DNA of 64,000 bases from Rhodospirillaceae bacterium (GTDB lineage Bacteria > Pseudomonadota > Alphaproteobacteria > GCA-2731375). A model generated the notes under the pieces. It did not search any database. It was not told where the DNA came from and saw only the letters and a program-made list of their open reading frames with translations. Positions 24,365 to 33,229 of the stretch are shown piece by piece; the stretch's first letter is position 1; each line of letters opens with the position of its first letter. Location: assembly GCA_018660265.1 (NCBI GenBank), contig JABJKS010000082.1, forward strand, positions 40,875 to 104,874, in the 5' to 3' direction. The position numbers were made by a program, and so were the translations under genes.

Positions 24365-25159
24365 ATGACCGAAGATCTATTGGAACGCAAAGAAGGGCGC
24401 GTGGCGATCCTAACCATGAACCGACCGGATCGATTGAATGCCATGTCAGGTGCCATGCTGGATGCCATGATCGAGGCATTGAGCCGCCTGGCTACGGACC
24501 CCGACACGGGCTGTGTGATCCTGACTGGCGCCGGGCGTGGTTTTTGTGCCGGTGGAGATGTTAAGTCCATGGCCGAAGGGACGGAATTTCCAGATGCCGG
24601 CATGGAAGGCAAGGCACAGCAATTGCGGGCGAAAATGGAATCCTCCCGCATGCTGCATGAAATGCCGAAACCGACCATAGCCATGGTACGCGGCCCGGCG
24701 GCTGGTGCGGGGTTATCCCTGGCCCTGGCCTGCGATATTCGCGTCGCGTCCGATACCACAAGGATGACGACGGCTTTTGCCAATGTGGGCTATTCAGGCG
24801 ATTTCGGCGGCAGCTATTTCCTCACCCGCCTGGTTGGCACCGCCAAGGCGCGGGAATTGTACTACACCGCCGACAAGGTGGAAGCCGCCGAAGCCCTGGC
24901 CCTTGGCATGGTCAACAAAGTCGTGGCCGATGATCAGCTGGAAGTAGAGACCATGGCCCTGGCAAACAAAATGGCCAACGGCCCAGCTATCGCCCTGGGC
25001 TATATGAAGCGCAATATGAATGCTGCGGAAACCGGCAGCCTGTCGGATTGCTTTGACCTGGAGGCCATGCACCATACCCGCACGGGCATGACCGACGATC
25101 ATAAGGAGGCCGCCCAGGCATTCGTTGATAAACGTACGCCGGTGTTTAAAGGGCAATAG
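24365..25159 (+). CDS. Enoyl-CoA hydratase/isomerase family protein
   Basis: 264-residue crotonase-fold enzyme. It has the CoA-site strand VAILTMNRPDRLNAM, the first oxyanion-hole segment GRGFCAGGDVKSMAE and the second AAGAGLSLALACDIRVAS. At the usual GLxPDxG site it reads GYSGDFGG, keeping the acid (Asp) but not the Pro. This resembles PaaG/CaiD-type isomerases or hydratases rather than FadB. It is divergent from the metal receptor gene with only about 28 bp between the assigned starts, and stands alone on the plus strand. Confidence 0.9.
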   Translation: MTEDLLERKEGRVAILTMNRPDRLNAMSGAMLDAMIEALSRLATDPDTGCVILTGAGRGFCAGGDVKSMAEGTEFPDAGMEGKAQQLRAKMESSRMLHEMPKPTIAMVRGPAAGAGLSLALACDIRVASDTTRMTTAFANVGYSGDFGGSYFLTRLVGTAKARELYYTADKVEAAEALALGMVNKVVADDQLEVETMALANKMANGPAIALGYMKRNMNAAETGSLSDCFDLEAMHHTRTGMTDDHKEAAQAFVDKRTPVFKGQ

Positions 25160-25176
25160 GGGCCGCGACATGTTCT

Positions 25177-25203
25177 GGCCGGGCTAAGCCGGGGTTTCCG
25201 GCC
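25177..25203. terminator. Weak hairpin between convergent genes
   Basis: GGCCGG at 25177-25182 pairs with CCGGCC at 25198-25203 around a 15-nt loop that could itself fold. There is no proper T-tract on either side, so intrinsic termination is uncertain; position between two converging genes is the main argument. Confidence 0.3.
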
Positions 25204-25812
25204 TCATTTCCTGCGGTAGTCGTCGGGCAAAAAAAACAGATAGTCGACCTCTGCCATTGCCTGATGACAGGTGAAGCAGAAGGCGACGTCTTCGGGGCTG
25301 TCCCCGGTCGTGTCGCCTATAAAACTACCGTCGGGCAGGATTTGTACGAACCGCCAATCACCCGTGGCGGGACTGCGGCCTGGGGATAGCTTCTCCATAT
25401 AAAATACGGCGCCGGGATAGACCTCGCCTTCCTTGGTGACGGTGAAGCTGTCTTTTACAACGGCGGCACCTGGCGGCAGGGTCTCGCCCGGTTTCAGATC
25501 GCCATAACCGCCCGTGGCTGCCTTTGCATTGGCGAAGTTGTTGGCATACCGGTTGCCATGGGTCGCCGATAAATAAGGCGCGATATTAAAGCGCCGCCAT
25601 TTCGGGTAACTCAAGGCGATGGCATCCTTGGACGGCGCATATCCCACGGTCATATCCTTTTGGATGGCTTGATAAATTGCCTGGGCTTTGGCAGGCGGCA
25701 GCGCGCCGGGCGCGTTCAAACGCAAATGTTCTTCTTCCGCCGACATGGCCGTGCTTGCAATCGCGCCCACGACAACGACCGATATCAGAAACGGAAGGTA
25801 TCGATGGAACAT
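25204..25812 (-). CDS. Cytochrome P460-family protein
   Basis: 202 residues with an N-terminal signal peptide (cleavage probably after TAMSA) and one haem c site, Cys179-x2-Cys182-His183, near the C-terminus. The preceding beta-rich region (FTVTKEGEVYPGAVFYMEK and GDWRFVQILPDGS) matches the cytochrome P460/c'-beta fold. P460 enzymes oxidise hydroxylamine, while many relatives bind NO or have unknown functions; the Lys that crosslinks to the haem in true P460 was not identified here. It is periplasmic and has its own AGAGGA ribosome site. No ammonia-oxidation genes are nearby. Confidence 0.85.
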   Translation of the reverse strand: MFHRYLPFLISVVVVGAIASTAMSAEEEHLRLNAPGALPPAKAQAIYQAIQKDMTVGYAPSKDAIALSYPKWRRFNIAPYLSATHGNRYANNFANAKAATGGYGDLKPGETLPPGAAVVKDSFTVTKEGEVYPGAVFYMEKLSPGRSPATGDWRFVQILPDGSFIGDTTGDSPEDVAFCFTCHQAMAEVDYLFFLPDDYRRK

Positions 25813-25925
25813 GATCCTCTCCCATAACGTCTGCGTCTACTGTCTGCGTCCACTGTGGCAAGACACGGGCAATTGGGAAAGCAGCAAAGCGGCCTTGTCA
25901 CGCAGCTTTGATAGGGCGTGAGGTG

Positions 25926-27482
25926 CTATTCGGCGGCCAGGTCTTTTGCTTTTATCGGCTCAATCGCCTTTTGCAGCGCGGTGCCCTCGGGATCTGCCAG
26001 CGCAGCCTCGCGGGCGCGGGCAATCGCAGCGGCGGCATCGGCGGCGGGCATGTCGCCACGCAGTGCCGGTCGGGCCAGGGCATCCATAATTTGGGAAAAG
26101 CTTTGCCAACCATGTTGATATGTCTGGCCATAGCCTTTCAAAAGACGCTGGCAGGCGGCAATCTCTGCTGCCAAATTCAAATCCAGGGCGGCTGCCTTGG
26201 CTATATTGCCGATCCAGTCATCGATCAAAACTTGTTCGGTCTGATAACGGTGGCCCATGGGGCGGGCGAACCGCAATACCGACAAAACGCGCAGCAGGCT
26301 ATAGCCCCACAGGGCGGTGGACGTGATGGTCATGCCAAAATTCAGACGATCCCGCCAACCCGCCTTGTCGGCAGCGGCCAGCACCGGGCGGGCGATCCAG
26401 CCCGGCATTAACGCCGTCGCCTCATCCAGGCCCGGTTTCAGATATTCACGTATCCGCACAGGCTCACCTGGTTTGGCCCCGACTTCGGCCCTGATCCGGG
26501 CCTGGCGTTTGCGGTCCAACTTGGCCTGGGCAACCCGCATAACATCTTCATAGCTCATCCAAAGGGCGAGATACTGCCCCGTATCGCGGACCAGCTCACC
26601 ATGCCCACCGGCGGCTAACTCGGCCCGCTCTATGCGCGTCAGTCGTTGTAGATAACGTTCGGCATAGGCCAGGTTTTGATATTCAAACAGTCGGTTGACG
26701 CCTTCGCGCAGAACGGTTCGCGCGGGCCCCGGAAATTCGTCACGAACCCTGTGCTGCAACTGCTCGACCATAGGCGGGTCGCCGCGCCAGGGGCGTTTAA
26801 GTTCGCTATCAGGGGTAAGTGGTTTCAGATCGCCACGCTCAACCGCGGCAAAACCGGCCCGAAAGGCTGCCAAATTCGCCTCGACCGAGCGGCCCGTTTC
26901 GCGAATGGCATCTTCAAAACCCTCTGTCGGGATTGGCAGTCTGTTGCTTCCGGCAATGGCACCGAGGAGGACAGAGTTGATGACGCTGCCGTTCTCGTGA
27001 GCCATAGCCTCCATATCAAACAGGACCGCGCGTTGCGCCAGGCTATCGGCAGCCTTTACCACACGTGTGCCGTCAAAGCGGCCATCGGCCATGGCTGTCC
27101 GTTCGCCGACCGCGAAAACCCGGTGGGTGGAGGCAATCAAGGTGGTGCAATTGGGCGTGACAAAGCCATTTTGCATCGCGCGTCCGGCCTCAATCAATTC
27201 CGAAGCAACCATGATATCCACGTTGCCGGCCAAGGGGTAAAGGGACATCACGGGCCGTGGCTTGGTATTGCTTCCCGATACCGCCGTGCCCTTGTCCGAC
27301 TGCATTTCCAGGTAATAGGTCGTCGCGCCCGTGCGTTGGGCGACGCCGGGGATCGAGGTGCTTTGTACCGCCAGGCCATGGGCCATGGCCGCATCCACCA
27401 GCCACTGCCGCAGAACGCCACCGCCTTCGCCACCCATGGCGGCGATAAGCAGGCCTATTGGCTTCGTGTCCATATCCGTCAT
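25926..27482 (-). CDS. iorB: Indolepyruvate:ferredoxin oxidoreductase beta subunit (IorB-like, extended)
   Basis: 518 residues from the ATG at 27482. The N-terminal third is the pyruvate:ferredoxin oxidoreductase gamma-type domain (GLLIAAMGGEGGGVLRQWL, then RTGATTYYLEM), as in IorB. The remaining 300 residues form a helical extension found in proteobacterial IorB proteins but not in the short archaeal subunit; its role is unknown. It follows iorA by 10 bp. The frame continues upstream inside iorA but the iorA stop/spacing and the family N-terminus favour this start. It should act in aromatic amino-acid breakdown by giving aryl-acetyl-CoA and reduced ferredoxin. Confidence 0.87.
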   Translation of the reverse strand: MTDMDTKPIGLLIAAMGGEGGGVLRQWLVDAAMAHGLAVQSTSIPGVAQRTGATTYYLEMQSDKGTAVSGSNTKPRPVMSLYPLAGNVDIMVASELIEAGRAMQNGFVTPNCTTLIASTHRVFAVGERTAMADGRFDGTRVVKAADSLAQRAVLFDMEAMAHENGSVINSVLLGAIAGSNRLPIPTEGFEDAIRETGRSVEANLAAFRAGFAAVERGDLKPLTPDSELKRPWRGDPPMVEQLQHRVRDEFPGPARTVLREGVNRLFEYQNLAYAERYLQRLTRIERAELAAGGHGELVRDTGQYLALWMSYEDVMRVAQAKLDRKRQARIRAEVGAKPGEPVRIREYLKPGLDEATALMPGWIARPVLAAADKAGWRDRLNFGMTITSTALWGYSLLRVLSVLRFARPMGHRYQTEQVLIDDWIGNIAKAAALDLNLAAEIAACQRLLKGYGQTYQHGWQSFSQIMDALARPALRGDMPAADAAAAIARAREAALADPEGTALQKAIEPIKAKDLAAE

Positions 27483-27492
27483 GACCGCCGCC

Positions 27493-29628
27493 TTAGATCC
27501 GTACTCTGGTCGCGTCGCCCAAAAGACGGCGATGCATGCCGTCCTTGAAACGGTCCCACAGATTTGGGTTACGGACGATATCGACCTTGTAGAACGAGGG
27601 GCACAGCACGGCTGCATGGGCAACCTCGCCACATAGACCGCAACCGACACACGTATCCAGAACCGTCGTCACCGGGTCGCTGCGTAGAGGGTCCGGGTTT
27701 GCCTTAATGGTCAGTGAAGGACAGCCCGACAGCCGGATGCAGGCACGATCGCCGGTACAGGTGTCTTCATCGATACCAAAACGGGTGCGGACGTCGCGTT
27801 GGCCGTTTTTCAGGCGGGCAGCAACCTCCGGTCCGACACGTCTTTGTTTGGCTAACTGACACTCGCTGTCGGCGACGATAACGCGCAGGCCTTTACCTTG
27901 TCCCGTCAATGCCTGACGCAGGGTCTTCATGACGCTGCCGACTTTGTAGTTGGGGACGTTGCGCAGCCAATTGGCACCCATGCTTTTGATGACGCCTTCG
28001 ATGGATGAACCCGTGGCCCGCCCCTCCCGCGCGCGCAGGGTTGACGGCAGGTACTGCCAGCCCGTGGCAGAGGTATAGCCGTTCTTGATCACCATCAGCA
28101 CGCCGTCGGCCTTATTAAACAAGGCACTGCCGACGCCATTGGTGACACCATTATGCCAAAAACCACCATCCCCCATGATGGAGATTACCCGCTTGTCGAA
28201 ATTCGGCGCAACGCCTGCGGCAGACGACAGGCCAAGGCCATAGCCCAGGACCGTGTTGCCCAGGTTAAAGGGCGGCAGGGTGGAGAATGTATGACACCCG
28301 ATGTCACAGGACACATGCGTGGGCCCCAGGTCCTTTTCCAGGATGCGAATGGCACTGAACAATGGCCGCTCTGGGCAGCCGGTGCAAAAGGTTGGCGGCC
28401 TGGCAGGCAGGACATCGCCCAGCAATTCCATGGCCTTGGCTTTGTGTTGATCCAGCTCCTGTATAGGAGCCGTGGCAACGGCCAAATCGACGCCTTTTGG
28501 CGCGGTTTGCCTCAGGAATTCAGACAGGCCACGCAGGACGACCTCGGCCGTATATTCACCCGCCATGGGCAGGGGGCCTTTGCCGATAACCTTGGTTTGC
28601 AAATCAGCCTTGCGCAGAATGACATTGATCGCTTCTTCCAGATAATCTGGTTGGCCTTCTTCCACCATCAGAATGGCGGATTTGCCGGCACAAAAATTCG
28701 AAATCTCGTCCGGCACCAAAGGATAGGTGACGTTGAGGGCCAGGATCGGTATGCGGCTGTCGCCACTGGCCTCCGCCAAACCGGCCTGCACCAAAGCGCG
28801 CAGGGTGGCGTTGTAAAGCCCGCCCTGGCAGATGATGCCGACATCGTTGATATCCCCGTCAAAATGATCGTTCAGTTGATTTTCGCGGATGAATTTGATT
28901 GCCTCGGGCATGCGCACTTCGATTTTGTGCTTTTCCTGGGCGTAGGTGGACGGGGGGAGGGTGATACGGCCAAAATCGTGACTGGGTTCTTTGATGGTCC
29001 GGTTGCGATTGTACTCGCCCACCTTATTGTCGGATGTTGGGAAGGCACCATGGACATGGCAGGCCCGAATGCGCAACTCCAACATCACGGGGGTATTGGA
29101 ACATTCCGATAATTCAAAACCTTTTTCGACCATCGTTACAATGGTTTCCAGGTCAGGGCGCGGGTCCAACAGCCACATCTGTGATTTGGTGGCGAAGGCG
29201 TGTGTCCGTTCCTGCAGAATGGACGAACCCTCACCATAATCCTCGCCCAGGATCATCATTGCCCCGCCCGTGACCCCGGCCGAGGCGAGGTTGGACAGCG
29301 CATCAGAGGCCACATTGGTACCGACCGTGGATTTCCAGGTAACAGCACCGCGTATAGGGTAGTTGATGGAGGCACCCAGCATGGCTGCCGCCGCCGCCTC
29401 GGAGGTCGAGGTTTCCAGATGCACGCCCAGCTCGCTCAACAAATCTTCGGCATCGACCAAAACATCCATCAAATGGCTGATGGGTGCGCCTTGATAGCCG
29501 CCGACGTAGCTGACCCCGGATTGCAACAATGCTTTGGTAACCGCCAGAATACCCTCACCATGGAAGGTATCGCCGTCGCCCAGGCGCAACTGTTTGACCT
29601 CTTTTGAAAATGAACGTTCCATACTCAT
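27493..29628 (-). CDS. iorA: Indolepyruvate:ferredoxin oxidoreductase alpha subunit (IorA)
   Basis: 711-residue thiamine-diphosphate enzyme that oxidatively decarboxylates aryl-pyruvates to aryl-acetyl-CoA. Seen in order: the pyrimidine-binding domain with SYVGGYQGAPISHLMD, the C-domain, the thiamine-diphosphate motif GDGGFWHNGVTNGVGSA, and C-terminal clusters with CTGDRACIRLSGC and CVGCGLCGEVAHAAVLC. The cysteine spacing is typical of the family's ferredoxin-like domain. Its link to the ferredoxin economy is notable because KorAB and a ferredoxin-NADP reductase are encoded 4-8 kb away. Confidence 0.93.
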   Translation of the reverse strand: MSMERSFSKEVKQLRLGDGDTFHGEGILAVTKALLQSGVSYVGGYQGAPISHLMDVLVDAEDLLSELGVHLETSTSEAAAAAMLGASINYPIRGAVTWKSTVGTNVASDALSNLASAGVTGGAMMILGEDYGEGSSILQERTHAFATKSQMWLLDPRPDLETIVTMVEKGFELSECSNTPVMLELRIRACHVHGAFPTSDNKVGEYNRNRTIKEPSHDFGRITLPPSTYAQEKHKIEVRMPEAIKFIRENQLNDHFDGDINDVGIICQGGLYNATLRALVQAGLAEASGDSRIPILALNVTYPLVPDEISNFCAGKSAILMVEEGQPDYLEEAINVILRKADLQTKVIGKGPLPMAGEYTAEVVLRGLSEFLRQTAPKGVDLAVATAPIQELDQHKAKAMELLGDVLPARPPTFCTGCPERPLFSAIRILEKDLGPTHVSCDIGCHTFSTLPPFNLGNTVLGYGLGLSSAAGVAPNFDKRVISIMGDGGFWHNGVTNGVGSALFNKADGVLMVIKNGYTSATGWQYLPSTLRAREGRATGSSIEGVIKSMGANWLRNVPNYKVGSVMKTLRQALTGQGKGLRVIVADSECQLAKQRRVGPEVAARLKNGQRDVRTRFGIDEDTCTGDRACIRLSGCPSLTIKANPDPLRSDPVTTVLDTCVGCGLCGEVAHAAVLCPSFYKVDIVRNPNLWDRFKDGMHRRLLGDATRVRI

Positions 29629-29789
29629 GGCTCCCCATCTGTCATCGCAGCAAAGTGCGCCGCCGTAGCGTTTCTGTCAACGGATGCGGCCAAATTTGGT
29701 AGGGTTTTTCTGATGCTTGCAGATTGTCGTCGACACACTAGGTTATTCGCATATGTTAAACAAAAAAGCCACATTGGGAGCGACCTAGT

Positions 29790-30248
29790 ATGAGACGAGT
29801 ATTGTGTGGGTTGAGCGTTGCCGTCATCGCGGTCGGGACGGTTCTGGGGGCGGGCATAGCTTCGGCTGAAATGTCACCGGCGAAGCAGCGGCAATCAGCC
29901 ATGAAGGCACTGGGCGGTCATATGAAAGCCATTGGCGCCGTGGCAAAAGGTAAAGTGGCCCATTCAGCCGCAACTGCGGTACATGCCCAGGCCATTCATG
30001 AAATCTCCCAGTATTTGGGACTGCTGTATCCCGCCGGTTCGGGCGGTGAAGAAACCCGGGCAAAACCAGAAATTTGGAGTGATAGCAGCGGCTTTTCCGC
30101 CAAGATAGATGACTTTGCCGCTGTGACACCTTTCCTGGTTGCCGCAGCAAAGACGGGCAATGCCGGGGCCATCGGTGCCGGCCTGAGGCAGGTTGGCAAG
30201 GCCTGTGGTGGCTGCCATAAACCTTATCGCAAACCAAAGAAGAAATAG
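29790..30248 (+). CDS. Cytochrome c'/c556-like periplasmic haem protein
   Basis: 152 residues with a signal peptide (cleavage after ASAE region, near residue 27), a mainly helical mature part and a single C-terminal haem c site CGGCH (Cys139, Cys142, His143) followed by a basic tail. This is the layout of class II cytochromes c (c' and c556). These bind NO/CO or carry electrons in the periplasm. It is divergent from iorA with a 161-bp gap in which no gene was seen, and a GGGAG ribosome site lies before its ATG. Confidence 0.87.
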   Translation: MRRVLCGLSVAVIAVGTVLGAGIASAEMSPAKQRQSAMKALGGHMKAIGAVAKGKVAHSAATAVHAQAIHEISQYLGLLYPAGSGGEETRAKPEIWSDSSGFSAKIDDFAAVTPFLVAAAKTGNAGAIGAGLRQVGKACGGCHKPYRKPKKK

Positions 30249-30664
30249 TGTCATATAACCTGGAAAGCAGTGCGCTGGGACGCATTCTCTACCTCGCATA
30301 AAGCGCAGATGTGAAGGCCCGTTTGAGGAGAGACCGAGCGTCGACCTTCACGCATTAAGTCTTAAGATATCGTAAATAATTGTTATATTACAATTTGTTA
30401 TATGAAATAACTGAGTTTATGAATTAAGTACATTTTCGCTACGATATCAAAGCAATATGCCTTGTTTTTTGACGGGTATTCTGGGGCGCATGGTTGCCGT
30501 CACAGTAATCGTGCCAAGCTGGAATGCACCTTTGGAGCAATCCAGGAATGCCCAAAGACAACAATCGGATCTACGACACAATGCCCGTCACCAATCAGGT
30601 TGCATGGTCCGCACAGCAACATCCGGGTAAAAATATTCAACCCGGAATGACAAAGCTTCAGTTA
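30249..30664. other. AT-rich non-coding gap with repeats
   Basis: About 415 bp without a supported gene. The part 30355-30450 is clearly more AT-rich than the surroundings. It holds a 9-bp inverted repeat, GATATCGTA (30366-30374) and TACGATATC (30440-30448), and a direct repeat TTGTTATAT (30380-30388 and 30395-30403). Upstream, GTGAAGG (30311-30317) can pair with CCTTCAC (30345-30351). A short open frame at about 30547 has no convincing ribosome site or family match. A regulatory RNA, a nucleoid-protein site or old insertion scar are all possible. Confidence 0.45.
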
Positions 30665-30683
30665 TTTTTCGGCGACCCGAAAA
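30665..30683 (-). terminator. Hairpin just after the cold-shock gene
   Basis: TTTTCGG and CCGAAAA (30666-30672 and 30677-30683) form a perfect 7-bp stem with a 4-nt loop, ending at the base next to the stop codon of the cold-shock gene. No long U-tract follows on the minus strand, so it may be a weak terminator or an mRNA-stabilising hairpin. Confidence 0.4.
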
Positions 30684-30893
30684 TTAATCGACGACGACGA
30701 GATTGTCCGCAGCGGTCTTGCCATTACGACCGGCAGTCAGTTCGTATTCCACTTTCTGACCTTCGTTCAAGGTGGATAGTCCAGCTTGCTCGACGGCGGA
30801 AATGTGTACAAAGGCGTCTTTCGAACCATCGCTCGGCTCGATAAATCCATACCCTTTAGTGGGGTTGAACCATTTAACTGTTCCTGTTGGCAT
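30684..30893 (-). CDS. Cold-shock-domain protein (CspA family)
   Basis: 69-residue single cold-shock domain: [16 protein letters not shown] contains the RNP1 motif, and [14 protein letters not shown] contains RNP2. It binds single-stranded RNA/DNA and may melt mRNA structure. The ATG at 30893 gives the normal family length; an upstream ATG at 30911 would add six residues. The 290 bp up to the divergent cyclase gene are gene-free; they include an inverted repeat GTCGC-GTAAT-GCGAC (31082-31096) and would contain a long 5' leader, as is common for csp genes. Confidence 0.94.
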   Translation of the reverse strand: MPTGTVKWFNPTKGYGFIEPSDGSKDAFVHISAVEQAGLSTLNEGQKVEYELTAGRNGKTAADNLVVVD

Positions 30894-31183
30894 CTCTTTT
30901 AGTCCCGGCATTCTTCTAATATATAAAGCTATATCACTTAGGCAGGGCATCGAAAATTGAAGCCTTGGCAAGCCTACAGCTTTCATGATGACATAGCGAA
31001 ATAGAGTTAACGCTATCAGAAAGAGAATTTACAGCGCGGCGCTACTAAGGCAAAGATAATGCTGCGGTATGTTGTGTTTTCGTCGCGTAATGCGACAAAT
31101 ATGTCACTTTTCATTATGTATGTAGGCCGCTGCGTTAAATTCTGGAACAGTTGATTATCCTTTATCAAAGTGAGGTGGGCATA

Positions 31184-31960
31184 ATGGCGCGGCGCATAAT
31201 TGACATATCCATATTTCTGGAAAACGACGTTATTTCAGACCCGCCGGGCTTTCAGCCCAAAATTGAGTATATTGATCATCAGGCATCCGTCGCCGGTATG
31301 ACGGCATTTTTTCCCGGTCTGGAAAAGACCGACCTGCCGGACGGCGAAGGCTGGGCCGTCGAAACTGTAGCCCTGTCCACCCATAACGGCACCCATCTGG
31401 ATGCACCCTATCATTTCGCATCCACTATGGATGGCGGTGATCGGGCCATTACAATTGACGAGGTTCCGTTGGAATGGTGTTTCCAACCAGGTGTGAAGCT
31501 TGATTTCCGCCATTTTGACGATGGATACGTGGTCACGGTCGAGGATGTGGTGGCGGAGCTGAAACGTACAGGACACACCTTGTCACCGCTTGAAATCGTC
31601 GTGGTAAATACTGCTGCCGGTGCCGCATTTGGCGGTGATAACTATGTCGATAGCGGTTGCGGCATGGGGGCGGACGCAACCATGTACCTGTTGGAGCACG
31701 GCGTGCGTTTAACAGGCACGGACGCCTGGTCATGGGATGCACCTTTCAGCTTTACCGCCGAACGCTATCGAGAAACCAAGGACGCCGCGATTATTTGGGA
31801 GGGGCATCGGGCCGGTCGTAACATTGGCTACTGCCATCTGGAAAAGCTGCATAATCTCGAAAGCCTGCCGGATAGTGGCTTTACCGTGGCCTGTTTTCCC
31901 ATGAAAATCAGGGGGGCTTCCGCCGGTTGGACCCGGGCCGTTGCCATATTGGATGAATGA
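31184..31960 (+). CDS. Cyclase-family metal-dependent hydrolase (kynurenine-formamidase fold)
   Basis: 258-residue member of PF04199. The metal-binding motif HNGTHLDAPYHF (HxGTHxDxPxH) is intact. Relatives include bacterial kynurenine formamidase (KynB), isatin hydrolase and uncharacterised amidases. The ATG at 31184 is preferred over 31151 because of the GAGG site 8 nt upstream. The gene overlaps the following secreted FG-GAP gene by 4 bp. With iorAB nearby, an aromatic amino-acid-linked amide such as N-formylkynurenine or isatin is conceivable but not shown. Confidence 0.86.
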   Translation: MARRIIDISIFLENDVISDPPGFQPKIEYIDHQASVAGMTAFFPGLEKTDLPDGEGWAVETVALSTHNGTHLDAPYHFASTMDGGDRAITIDEVPLEWCFQPGVKLDFRHFDDGYVVTVEDVVAELKRTGHTLSPLEIVVVNTAAGAAFGGDNYVDSGCGMGADATMYLLEHGVRLTGTDAWSWDAPFSFTAERYRETKDAAIIWEGHRAGRNIGYCHLEKLHNLESLPDSGFTVACFPMKIRGASAGWTRAVAILDE

Positions 31961-33069
31961 TGCGCGCTGGTTGGATAATTCAGACACTATTTTTGGCGGC
32001 CATAGCGCTCGTGGGGTCGCATCAGGCATGGGCGACTGACATGGGGGCAGGCTCTGATGCCGAGAGGGAAGCCGTCACCGGGTTTGACCGTAGTAAGGGT
32101 TCCAACGACAGGATATCGGTAAACATTCTGAGCTATGCGCCCGCGCACCCCATACGCGCGCTGTTCGCTGATAATGGCAAGGTCATAGCCGAAACCTCGT
32201 CACCCTTGGGGTCCACCTTTTATAATGTGACGATAAAGGGTGACGCACTGGCCCTGAAATATTTGCCCGGCTATCGTAAACGACCACCGCCAAGACAGGC
32301 CAATATGCTGCCCGACGGTATTGTCAGCCAAGGGACAGTCGATATAGCCGAGGCTTGGCTGATTGGACCCACCAAGCGCTATGGCCATGGCGTGTTGGGA
32401 GATGGCATTGAGGCGTCAGGCTTGAGCGCCCGGCTCCGGGATGGCCGCATTTTATCTTACCAGCTATCTAACGCATCGGTGTTCGAGGACCGATCGGTTC
32501 GTTTGGCTGATCTGGATGATGATGGGCGCGATGAATTGATTGTCGTGCGGTCCTACCTTGATGCAGGTGCAGCCCTTACTGTCTTTGGCCACAAACCGGG
32601 CGTCGAGGCATTGAGAGTGGTCGCTGAAACCGAACCCATCGGCCTGCCGTATCGCTGGCTTAACCCTGCTGCTATTGCCGATTTCGACGGTGATGGGCGG
32701 GTCGAAATTGCCCTTGTGGTGACGCCGCATATTGGCGGCATCTTGAAAATGTACGAATTGCGCGGCCGGCGGTTGGTCGAGGAATGGTCGCGCGATGGCT
32801 TCTCGAATCACGCCATGGGCAGCCGTATTCAGGCCATGGCAGCGGTGGTTGATTGGGGTAAGGGGCCCGTTTTGTATCTTCCCGATGCGCATCGCCACGG
32901 AATCCGCCAGGTTTATTTTGCCGAAGATGGCTATCGCGTGCAGGCGTTACCGGGCCATGAACAGCCGATTATTACCGCTTTGATGGCCGCAGACCTTGAC
33001 GGGGATGGCTTTGACGAGGTGGTATACGGCCTTGGCAATGGTGAATTACGGGCCTTACATCGAAGATAG
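31957..33069 (+). CDS. Secreted FG-GAP/VCBS-repeat protein
   Basis: 370 residues with a signal peptide (cleavage probably after SHQAWA) and three calcium-type loops of the FG-GAP/VCBS repeat: DLDDDGRDE, DFDGDGRVE and DLDGDGFDE. These point to a beta-propeller-like, periplasmic or extracellular fold. It is translationally coupled (ATGA, 31957-31960) to the cytoplasmic cyclase-family hydrolase, an unusual pairing. No enzymatic motif is visible. The 160 bp after its stop hold no gene that I can support; the small ORF at 33230 follows. Confidence 0.8.
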   Translation: MMRAGWIIQTLFLAAIALVGSHQAWATDMGAGSDAEREAVTGFDRSKGSNDRISVNILSYAPAHPIRALFADNGKVIAETSSPLGSTFYNVTIKGDALALKYLPGYRKRPPPRQANMLPDGIVSQGTVDIAEAWLIGPTKRYGHGVLGDGIEASGLSARLRDGRILSYQLSNASVFEDRSVRLADLDDDGRDELIVVRSYLDAGAALTVFGHKPGVEALRVVAETEPIGLPYRWLNPAAIADFDGDGRVEIALVVTPHIGGILKMYELRGRRLVEEWSRDGFSNHAMGSRIQAMAAVVDWGKGPVLYLPDAHRHGIRQVYFAEDGYRVQALPGHEQPIITALMAADLDGDGFDEVVYGLGNGELRALHRR

Positions 33070-33229
33070 GCGTAATTTGATCTCGCGAAAGCTTGTCTTT
33101 TTTGGCAGTATCTGGTTATTGGCAAGAGCGAACGAACTGGTTACATTGCCAAGGCGCTACGGTAAGCTATATCCAAGGCGTTAGGATCTGTTAGCCGTTT
33201 TGATACTTTCATTTTTTTAGGAACCAGAA

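Noticed and set aside
24337..24783. Upstream extension of the metal receptor frame
   Set aside because: It runs antisense through the enoyl-CoA hydratase gene, and homologous proteins begin near the VRIISLVPSL segment.
26676..27548. 290-codon plus-strand frame opposite iorB
   Set aside because: It is the mirror of a strongly supported gene and shows no conserved motif.
30524..30844. 106-codon plus-strand frame
   Set aside because: It overlaps the cold-shock gene on the other strand, has a basic and repetitive C-terminus and no ribosome site.
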